64,000 nucleotides of DNA, from positions 49,065,728 to 49,129,727 of the forward strand of contig NC_081553.1 in the NCBI RefSeq assembly GCF_963082655.1. Reading direction: 5' to 3'. A program made the position numbers and the translations under genes. Shown here piece by piece: positions 55,999-64,000 of the stretch. The DNA is from Stomoxys calcitrans (lineage: Eukaryota; Arthropoda; Insecta; Diptera; Muscidae). The notes below the pieces were generated by a model, which saw nothing but the letters and a program-made list of their open reading frames with translations, made no database searches and was not told the origin of the DNA. Numbering within the stretch: position 1 is the stretch's first letter; every line of letters begins with the position of its first letter.

Positions 55999-57285
55999 CG
56001 AACAAGTAAAAACGTGCTACGTTCGCCCGGGCCATATCTTGGGAATCATCACTATGGATTCTGCTAAACATTTATGCAAAACAAGAGAATCGGTCAACAA
56101 ATGATCATTTAATTGCACTATTACTACAAATCGGACAAACATATATATGGAAGTTTATCAAGTTTAAGCTCAATGATGAGGGGCCTCCTTTTTATAGCCG
56201 AGTCCGAACGGCGTGACGCAGTGCAACACCTCTTTCGAGAGAAGTTTTACATGGCATAGTACCTCCAAAATGTTGCCAGCATTAGGAGCGGAAAACCACC
56301 GCTGAAAAAAATTTTTTTTTCTGATGGTTTCGTCAGGATTCGAGCCCAGGCGTTCAGCGTCATAGGCGGACAAGCTAACCTCTGCGCTACGGTGGCCTAC
56401 AATCGGTTTATATGGGAGCTATATCAGGTAATAGACCGATTGAGACTGTACTTGGCACAGCTGTTAGGAGTCATAACAGAATACTATGTGCAAGATTTCA
56501 GCCAAATCGGGTAATAATTGAGGCTTCCAGAGGCTCAAGAAGTCAAATCGGGAGATCGGTTTAAATGGGAGCTAAATCAGCTTCTTGGCCGATTTGGACC
56601 GTACTTGGCACAGTTGTTGGAAGTCATTACAAAACACCACATGCAAAATTTCAGATAAATCGAACAAAAATTGTGGCTTATAAGGGCTCAAGAAGTCAAA
56701 TCGGGCGATCGGTTTATATGGGAGCTATATCAGGTTATAGACCGATTTAGACTGTACTTGGCACAGCTATTAGGAGGCACAACAGAATACTATGTGCAAA
56801 ATTTCATTGAAAATTGAGGTTTCCAGGGGCTCAAGAAGTCAAATCGGGAGATCGGTTTATATGGGAGCTATATTAGGTTCCTGACTGATTTGGACCGTAC
56901 TTGGCACAGTTGTTAGAAGTCATAACAGAACACTATGTTCAAAATTTCAGACAAATCGAACAAAAATTGTGGCTTCCATGGGCTTAAGATATCAAATCGG
57001 AAGATCGGATTATATGGGACCTATATCTAAATCTGAACCAATATGGCCCATTTGCAATCCCCAACGACCTACACCGATATAAATTATCTGTGGAAAATTT
57101 CAATCCGCTAGCTCTACGTGTTCGACTGTTATCGTGATTTCGACAGACGAACGGACATGCGTTGATTGACTCAGAATGTGGAGACGATCAAGTATATATA
57201 TACTTTCTGGGGCCCTAGATCGATATTTCGAGGTGTTTCAGGACTAGATTAGTCTGCAGCCATCCCATGGCGGTTGGTATAATAA
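55999..57285 (-). mobile_element. Family-A subfamily III element, copy I, SINE inside
   Basis: Starts AACAAGTAAAAACGTGCTACG with a degenerate GC hairpin (TTCGCCCGGGCCATA), is interrupted by a SINE at 56158-56398, and continues with units having 'atcggtttatatgggagcta'. Anchors at 56405, 56558 and 56711 are exactly 153 bp apart; the next is at 56854 (143). It ends 'gatcgatatttcgaggtgtt' and 'catggcggttggtataataat', a decayed terminus. Confidence 0.83.
56158..56398 (-). mobile_element. tRNA-headed SINE, near full length
   Basis: The minus strand starts with the tRNA-like head (GCCACCGTAGCGCAGAGG, then B box GGCTCGAATCC), followed by the body with 'aaaatttttttt', 'ggcaacattttggaggtact', 'gccatgtaaaacttctctcg' and 'ctataaaaaggaggcccctc'. 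It stops at 'aagcttaaacttga', so the last 60-70 bp and tail seen in the 61.9-kb copy are absent. Inserted in family-A copy I. Confidence 0.85.
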
Positions 57286-57363
57286 TTTGTGCCAAATTTC
57301 AAGCCGCTAGCTTTACTCCTTTAAAAATTAGATTAGTACACCCACCATAAGATGGGGGTATAC
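57286..57363 (+). repeat. Family-A terminal fragments
   Basis: 'gtgccaaatttcaagccgct', 'agctttactcctttaaaaat' and a short 'cccaccataagatgggggta' are pieces of the family-A 5' region in scrambled order between copy I and family B. Confidence 0.5.
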
Positions 57364-57857
57364 CCCGATGGGTATTTAGATTCAATTTTTAAGGCAATAT
57401 TCGTATTCTACTCTCCAATACCTGTCATTTGATACCCATATTGTCATTATAACCCATTTTTGATTTTGGGTGATGTTTTGGGGTAATGGGGGAGGGTCCT
57501 TCCTGACTCCTTCCTGACTATATTCGCAATCTACTCCCGAATACCTTTCATTTGAGTCCCATATTGTCATGCTCGTCCAATAAACCTTTTTTAGGAAGTT
57601 TTGGGGTTGGGGCGGACCTCCAGTTACTTGGACCCAAGTTTCAATATGAAATTCGTACTCTGCTCCTGAATACCTTTCATTTGATACCCATATTGTCCCG
57701 ATCGGAACACTTTTATTTTTTGGCGGTACTTTGGGTCAAGGGGAGGGTCCGCCCCCCCTTCCGATATCAAAAAATTGTATAGCCTAGGTTTCCTTCCAGA
57801 CCAACCTACACAAGATAATTGGTTCAGTCGTTTTTGAGTCTAAACAAACACAAAATC
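57364..57857 (-). repeat. Family-B repeat block
   Basis: Three to four reverse units with 'aataccttt.catttga' spaced at about 125-130 bp, a 'gggagggtccgcccccc' segment, and the end 'gttttt gagtctaaacaaacac' leading through a short spacer to family-A copy J. Confidence 0.8.
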
Positions 57858-59204
57858 ATTTTTATACCCTCCACCATAGGATGGGGGGTATACTAATTTC
57901 GTCATTCTGTTTGTAACTACTCGAAATATTCGTCTGAGACCCCATAAAGTATATATATACTCTTGATCGTCGCGACATTTTATGTCGATCTAGCCATGTC
58001 CGTCCGTCCGTCCGTCCGTCTGTCTGCCGAAAGCACGCAAACTTCCGAAGGAGTAAAGCTAGCCGCTTGAAATTTTGCACAAATACTTCTTATTAGTGTA
58101 GGTCGGTTGGTATTGTAAATGGGCCATATCGGTCCATGTTTTGATATAGCTGCCATATAAACCGATCTTGGGTCTTGACTTCTTGAGCCTCTAGAGTGCG
58201 CAATTCTTATCCGATTGGTATGAAATTTTGCACGATGTGTTTTGGTATGATATTCAACAATTGTGCCAAGTATGGTTTAAATCGGTCCATAACCTGATAT
58301 AGCTGCCATATAAACCGATCTTGAGTCTTGACTTCTTGAACCTCTAGAAGGCGCAAATCTTATCCGATTGGAATGAAATTTTGCACGACGTATTTTGCTA
58401 TGATATCGAACAATTGTGCCAAGTGTTTTTCAAATCGGTTCATAATCTGGTATAGCTGTCATAAAAACCGATCTGGGGTCTTGATTTCATGAGCCTCTAG
58501 AGGGCGCAATTATCGTCCGATTCAACTAAAATTTTGCACGTAGTGTTTTGGTGTTACTTTCAACAACTGTGCTAAGTATGATTCAAATCGGTTCATAATC
58601 TGGTATAGCTGTAATATAAACCGATCTTGTATCTTGACTTCTTGAGCCAATTGAGAGAGCAATTCTCATCCGATTTGGCTGAAATTTTTCATTAGGTGTT
58701 TTGTTATGACTTCCAATAACTGTGCGAAGTATGGCGTAAATCGATATAGAACCTCATATAGCTGCCATAAAAACCGATCTGGGATCTTGCCTTTTTGAAC
58801 CTCTAGAGGGCGCAATTCTCATCCGATTTGGCTGAAATTTTGTACAAGGGCTTCTCCCATGACCTTCAACATACGTGTCTAGTATGGTTTGAATCGATCA
58901 ATAGCTTGATACAGCTCTTATATAAACCTATCTCCCGATTTTGCTTCTTGAGCCCCTACAAGGCGCAATTCTTATCCGAATGAACTGAAATATTACACAA
59001 TGACTTCTACAATGTCAATCAGCATTCATTTATGGTCCGAATCGGACTATAACTTGATATAGCTCCAATAGGATAACAGTTCTTATTCAATATTCTATGT
59101 TTGTCTAAAAAGAGATACCGCGCATAGAACTCGACAAATGCGATCAATGGTGGAGGGTATATAAGATTCGGCCCGGCCGAACTTAGCACGCTCTTACTTG
59201 TTAT
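57858..59204 (+). mobile_element. Family-A element, copy J, both ends present
   Basis: Starts TTTTTATACCCTCCACCATA and ends with TGGTGGAGGGTATATAAG, the hairpin TTCGGCCCGGCCGAA, CTTAGCACGCTCTTACTTG and TT. It has a short gtcc microsatellite and about six internal units. About 1.35 kb. With copy D it defines the termini of the family. Confidence 0.87.
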
Positions 59205-60300
59205 ATATAAGAAGAGTTCGTCGAAAATTTATTTTTATTTATATTTTAACGAAATTTTATGTTTAGAGATAATTTTCTTAAAATTTTATTTTGAAAAAAA
59301 ATTTTGTAGATTTTTTATAGAAAATTTCGACGAATTAAATTTTTTTTTTAATTTTTGTCTAATTTAATGGTTATAAAAATTTCAAAACACGGCAACCCTC
59401 TCCATAACCTTCAAATCACTAAAATCCTTAGCCTTAGTAGCCCTTAGATGGTCCACCATCATAAGTATCGCCACCGATGATGACTAAGGATGATTGCCAG
59501 CTCCTTAATACACTTTAATCAACATTTTCCAAAAGGGAGGCTTAATGTGTCATCATAATACGGAATTATTATCCACTTTCGTTAAAGTCGTTGTAGGTTG
59601 GTCGCTCATTGTTTTTTTTTTTTTTTTTGTAGCCTCCCTCTTCCTTTCTAGTAGCAATTTTCTCAAGTTGTGATTCTTGTTCGCATTGCGTGTTGGGTGG
59701 GAGTCTCCTACTGAGATACGAGATATGACAGCCATTGAAATGACAATTAATGTCGGTTGAAGTGACAGCTGTAGTCCCAATGGTGATGTTCGTATGATGG
59801 TTCGAATGTCAAGCCTGAGTATGCTTTAGTTTCGTACTTCACTGGTGTATTTACTTAGACTTTCACGGAAAGTGATTGGGGACTAAGCGGGAATGGTGGT
59901 GGTGGTGGTGGTGGAAGTGCAGATCACACCAGGGTATGACCTTGCACAGCCAATTCCATTTTTTTCTCTCTTGTACAACAAAAGCATTCAAACATATTTC
60001 CTGTTTCATTGTACTGAATCAATCAAAGAAATATGTTTAATATAGAAAATGTACATGACATCTATCACGCCACATTCATCATATTTAAGAGGCAGTTTGA
60101 GATAAAACTATTACACTTCAAGGGGATATTCAATTGACGTTATTTAGTTGGGGAAATTATGGTACATCGAATGAATTGAAAAGGAAAACTGACAACATAT
60201 TGAGTTCAGTCATTCAGAAAAGCATTTACAATATTAAATGTCAATAAAGAGAAATTTGGCGAATGAATTTGGAAAAAATTAATGTACTAAAAGAGATTAG
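59205..60300. other. No recognised gene
   Basis: AT-rich unique sequence with a T run at 59610-59628, a (GGT)n stretch at 59893-59914 and a 5' part reminiscent of the 29-bp repeat ('aaattttatt', 'gaaaatttcgacga') without regular period. Confidence 0.5.
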
Positions 60301-61740
60301 TTTTTTGACAAAATTCCTATAAAAACGGGCGGCGGACCCTACCCCCTATCCCAAATTTCAAAAACACCAGATCTCGGAGATGGGTGCACCGATTTAAACG
60401 AAATTTTGTATGCCACTTTATGGTACCCAAAAACAAGAAATTGGTGTAAAATTTTGTCAAATAACATGGGGGGACGCCCCATCCCAAAACCCACCTGGAC
60501 GGACATGTTTACCGATTGCCACAATATGGGTATCAAATGAAAGGTATTTAAGAGTAGAGTACGAACTTGTTATACAAAATTCACCCTAAGGGCTCGAAGG
60601 ACCCCCACCGCAAAAAAAAAACCCTCCCACAGGATACTTTCACTGCTTTGGGCCAAATGGGTATAAAATGAGGTATTTAAAAGTAGAGTAAAAATCTGAT
60701 ATCAACATTTATTCCTAGGTATCTGAGGCGCCTCCCCACCCCCCAAAACCCCCCAATAGAGCATATATACCAATTGGGACAATATGGATGTCAAATGAAA
60801 GGTGTTTGGAAGTTGAGTACACATCTGTTATAAAATTTGGTCCAATGTGTCTACGGGGCTTCCACAACCCCAAAAACCACTTAAACTGTCATAAATAGCC
60901 AACATTACAAAATGGGTATCGAATTTTTGACAAAATTCCTATAAAAACGGGCGGCGGACCCTCACCCTTATCTCAATTTTCAAAAACGCCAGATCTCGGA
61001 GATGGGTGCACCGATTTAAACGAAATTTTGTATGTGCCAACTTATGGTACACCAAAAACTAGAAATTTGGTGTAAAATATTGTCAAATAGCATAGGGGGA
61101 CGCCCCATCACAAAACCCACTTGGTCGGACATGTTTACCGATTACTACAATATGGGTATCAAATGAAAGATATTTAAGAGTAGAGTACGAACTTGGTATA
61201 CAAATTTCACCCTAAGGGCTCGAAGGACCCCCATCGCCAAAAAAAAAACCCCACAGGATACTTTCACCGCTTTGGGCAATATGGGTATCAAATGAGAGGT
61301 ATTTAAAAGTAGAGTAAAAATCTGATATTAAATTTTATTTCTAGGTATTTGAGGCGCCTTCCCACCCCAAAAACCCCCAGCAGGACCTATTTACCAATTG
61401 GGACAATATGGATGTCAAATGAAAGGAGTTTGGAAGTTGAGTACTGGGACCTGACGTGTAGTTCTAGCAGGATAGTATGTGAATTAAAAAAAAGGTCTAT
61501 GACAGTAGATTCCAATCTAATGTTAAAATAAAGATTCAAGAATGTGGGTCATGGGCTGCCTCCTGCCGTTAGGCAGGACATGTAGATCGCGACAATAAAG
61601 GACTGAAATAAATTGTCTTTTGGGTTTTAGCGTCTGGGGCAGCGACCCTCTCCACCCAATAAAAAATACACCTAACTGTCATGTAGGACGACAGAGAATG
61701 TATTGTACTCAAATGAAAGGATGTGTCAGAGGGTAATCAC
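60301..61740 (+). repeat. Family-B block with 622-bp tandem duplication
   Basis: Two long direct copies start 'tttgacaaaattcctataaa' at about 60304 and 60926 (period 622). Each includes 'aacgggcggcggaccct', 'agatctcggagatgggtgca', 'ggacatgtttaccgatt' and three 'gggtatcaaatgaaaggta' type units. The second copy is slightly shorter. The right part (61450-61740) is more diverged. Confidence 0.85.
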
Positions 61741-61757
61741 TCACCCCTTATTCTACC

Positions 61758-61758
<1 letters not shown>

Positions 61759-61803
<45 letters not shown>
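61759..61803. repeat. Poly-A tract, about 45 bp
   Basis: Uninterrupted run of A. Possibly the decayed tail of a retroelement, but no coding sequence precedes it on the plus strand, and the SINE that follows is in the other orientation. Confidence 0.9.
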
Positions 61804-61805
<2 letters not shown>

Positions 61806-61849
61806 ATAATATTTGCAGCCTGATCACGATAGAATAAGACACCAATAAA

Positions 61850-62140
61850 GGAACATTCCACTAAGGAACAGGGGCAAACTTCTCACATATCAATCAGTGC
61901 AGTCCGATTCAAGTTTACGCTCAATGATAAGGGACCTCCTTTTTTCAGCCGAGTCCGAACGGCGTGCCGCTGATCTCTTTGCAGAGAAGTTTTACATGGC
62001 ATAGTACCTCACAAATGTTGCCAGCATTAAGAGGGAAAAACCACCGCTGAAAATTTTTTCTGATAGTCTCGGCAGGATTCGTACCCAGGCATTCAGCGTC
62101 ATAGGCGGGCATGCTAACCTCTGCGCTACGGTGGCCTCCA
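61850..62140 (-). mobile_element. tRNA-headed SINE, most complete copy
   Basis: On the minus strand: head from 62140 with A-box-like TAGCGCAGAGGTTAGCATG, tRNA-like spacing, and B box GGTACGAATCC (one substitution from GGTTCGAATCC). The body follows with 'gaaaaaattttcagcggtgg', 'ggcaacatttgtgaggtact', 'atgccatgtaaaacttctct', 'cgccgttcggactcggctga' and 'gtccgaatcggactgcac' type segments. The tail is '...ccttagtggaatgttcc'. About 290 bp, no coding capacity; mobilisation would depend on a LINE partner (family knowledge). Confidence 0.88.
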
Positions 62141-62315
62141 GAGCAGTAGGTGGCCTTTGGTAGTAGAGTACACTTTTTATCCCCAAATTGGGATAGACAC
62201 TGCAGGATTTGCGGATCTTTAAAAATGTGGTATCCCAAGTGGGAGCTTTAAAATATGATTTTTAATGTAGATAAGCATTACAAAAAAAAAAAAAATTAAA
62301 TAGTGTGCATCTGAA
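62141..62315. other. Short unclassified sequence
   Basis: Includes a family-B-like piece ('ttgggatagacactgcag', 'gtggtatcccaagtgg') and a poly-A run at 62281-62293. Confidence 0.4.
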
Positions 62316-62460
62316 CGAGACACGTATCCTTGAATATCTGGATAGTCACCTTCAAAATAGTTGACATTATAGGGCTTAAAATGCTTGACGTTATGGAGCT
62401 CAAAAAAGTCGTGCTCTAGCACGATGGTGATATTATTTCAGGTTCCGCCACCTCAACTCC
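62316..62460 (+). repeat. Segment shared with 50868-50992
   Basis: Begins 'tgcatctgaacgagacacg', includes 'ggatagtcaccttcaaaat' and 'gatattatttcaggttccgc'. It is the second copy of the segment next to the truncated Jockey LINE on the minus strand. Confidence 0.7.
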
Positions 62461-62547
62461 CTTCAAACCGGCCGTGTCTACCTACTATGGTAATAAGGAG
62501 CTCAAATAATAGGTATTTGATAATAGACAACGATTTAGATATCCAAT
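62461..62547 (+). repeat. Family-B fragment
   Basis: 'gtctacctactatggtaata', 'ataggtatttgataatagac' and 'atttagatatccaattttgg' match one family-B unit. Confidence 0.55.
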
Positions 62548-63172
62548 TTTGGAGACTTCCATGGGCTCAAGATGTCAAATCGGGAGATCGGTTTATATGG
62601 GAGCTATATCCGGTTATGCGACGATTTAAACCGTACTTGCTACAGTTGTTGGAAGTCATAACAGAACACTATGTGCAACATTTCAGCCAAATCGGATAAA
62701 ACTTGCGACTTCCAGGGGCTCAAGTAGTCAAATCGGGTGATCGGTTCATATGGGAGCTATATCAGGTTCTTGACCGATTTCAAGCACACTTAGCACAGTT
62801 TTGGAAGTCAGAACACCATGTGCAAAAATTCAGCCGAATCGGACAAAAGTTGCGGCTTTCAGGGGCTCAAGAATTCAAATCGTGAGACCGGTTCATATGG
62901 GAGCTATATCTAAGTCTCAACCGATATAGCCCATTTGCAATCCCTAACGACCTACATCAATATTAGGTATCTGGCAAAATTTCAAGCGGCTATCTTTACG
63001 CGTTCGACCGCTATCGTGATTTCGACAGACGAACGGACATGGCTAGATCGACTCAGAACATCGAGACCATCAAGAATTTACATTCTTTATGGGATCTTAG
63101 ACGAACATTTCAAGGTGTTACAAACGGAATGACTAGATAAGTGTACCCCCATCCTATGGTGGTGGGAACAAA
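62548..63172 (-). mobile_element. Family-A subfamily III element, copy K
   Basis: Starts inside a unit ('agacttccatgggctcaaga', 'gggagatcggtttatatggg'), with three units, then the 'gacagacgaacggacatggc' region and the terminus 'gtacccccatcctatggtgg', 'gggaacaaaaatt'. The hairpin end is missing. It is followed immediately by family B in the plus orientation. Confidence 0.82.
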
Positions 63173-64000
63173 AATTAATTTGTGTTTGATTGTCAAAAAT
63201 GTCTGAACTGAATACCTTGAAATGTTCACACATTGTTTAGGTTGGTATGGAAGGAAACATAGACATACATATACATTTTATTGATATCGGTAGGATGGCG
63301 GACCCTCCCCCTTACCGCAAAAGTACTACGGAAAAATAAAAGTGGACCGATCGGGACAAATGAAAGGTGTAGAGTACGAATTTCATATTAAATATTGGGT
63401 CCAAGTAACTTGGGGGGCCGACCCCAACCCCCAAAACACCCTAAAATAGGTTTATTGGATGAGTATGAGAAAATGGTACTTAAATGAAACGTATTCGCGA
63501 GTAGATTACGAATATAGTCAGGAAGAAGGAACAGGCTTCATAATTTGTTCGTATCGGTAGAGGGCGGACCCTCCCCCGTTATACCAAAAACACCAACCAA
63601 AATCAGAATTTGACCGATAAGGACAATATGGATATGAAATTGTATTGAAGTAAAGGTATTGCAGAGTAGAATACGAATGTGGTATTAAAAATTGGGTCCA
63701 AGTACCCAGTCACCCTAACCCCAAAACTTCTAAAAGCAGACAAACTGAAAGTTGATATCGATATGGGGTTCAAATGAATGGTATTCGGGAGTAAATTACG
63801 AATCTGGCATACAAAATCAGATCGAAGTATAAGGGGTCACTCCACCCACCAAAAACGTCCCAAATGGGCACATTAACCATCATGACTATATGAGACTCGG
63901 TTTGTTTGTTTGTTCCGTAGAATCAGAAACGGCTGAACCGATTTTCTTAGATTTGTAGGCTTTTGTTGAGGCAAACATAGGTTATATAATTTTAAGATGT
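63173..64000 (+). repeat. Family-B repeat block, continues past window end
   Basis: Begins 'aatttgtgtttgattgtcaa' and 'aggttggtatggaaggaaac', the terminal region of family B, then units with 'tggaccgatcgggacaaatg', 'aagtggagtacgaat' like segments, a second 'ttgtttgtttgttccgtaga' (63901-63920) and 'ggcaaacataggttatataa'. It runs to the edge. Confidence 0.8.

Noticed and set aside
61759..61803. Poly-A tract as the 3' end of the neighbouring SINE or a processed pseudogene
   Set aside because: The SINE lies in the opposite orientation with its own tail, and no coding sequence precedes the tract.
1..64000. LTR retrotransposons or endogenous retrovirus
   Set aside because: No long terminal repeat pair, primer-binding site, protease, integrase or envelope-like frame could be recognised; all RT sequence is of the non-LTR type.

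Overview
The window looks like AT-rich, repeat-dominated nuclear DNA of a higher dipteran, most probably a muscid fly (Stomoxys/Musca type). The basis is indirect: fly-like non-LTR retrotransposon proteins (R1, Jockey, RTE-like, I/LOA-like), a tRNA-headed SINE, mariner-type MITEs, and a very abundant interspersed repeat built of 153-bp units that I associate with muscid genomes. There is no sign of a bacterial, plasmid or organelle sequence. I find no intact multi-exon host gene. Only two short ORFs (20401-20607, and 41287-41397 as a possible first exon) could be host coding sequence, both with low to moderate confidence.

Layout. 0.4-3.25 kb: a decaying satellite of 28-bp units, each a near-perfect palindrome. 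3.25-4.6 kb: a 300-bp tandem duplication with promoter-like sequence, a SINE fragment and a Jockey LINE 3' end on the minus strand interrupted by a MITE. 5.4-6.8 kb: family-A element. 8.6-12.2 kb: R1-like LINE pieces split by a second copy of the 3-4.6 kb block, with a reverse transcriptase segment repeated three times. 14.3-19.8 kb: family-A and family-B repeats, a MITE and SINEs. 20-24 kb: sparse sequence with nested family A/B and a small ORF. 24.0-24.7 kb: a (TTTTA)n tract. 24.7-28.2 kb: I/LOA-like, Jockey and RTE-like LINE remnants. 29.4-34.75 kb: a broken I/LOA-like LINE (ORF1, RT, RNase H) containing a long-inverted-repeat DNA element that itself carries a MITE. 35.8-37.1 kb: a 125-bp satellite. 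39.1-43.3 kb: two family-A elements in opposite orientation around a small satellite island. 43.9-46.1 kb: I/LOA-like LINE endonuclease region with MITE and SINE insertions. 46.1-50 kb: minisatellites, then family B and family A. 51-52.3 kb: a fairly well-preserved Jockey endonuclease/RT start on the minus strand. 53.4-64 kb: near-continuous family A and B repeats with SINEs.

Family A is the dominant component: more than ten copies or fragments, with a subterminal inverted repeat (ATACCCTCCACCAT at both ends), a GC-rich terminal hairpin, a fixed terminus ACTTGTT, and an internal array with an exact 153-bp period in three diverged subfamilies. This resembles non-autonomous Helentron-type elements (HINE/DINE-1); that assignment is inference. 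Family B (degenerate 115-130-bp units) joins the 5' terminus of family A in the same configuration at three places, suggesting that the two travel as one compound unit.

The window gives a relative history of insertions. MITEs sit inside Jockey, R1 and RTE-like LINEs, and removing the element plus one TA restores the host reading frame or matches an uninterrupted paralogue. A MITE sits inside the foldback element, and SINEs sit inside a LINE and a family-A element. Nearly every LINE remnant also carries a local tandem duplication of about 100-260 bp, an unexplained recurrent pattern.
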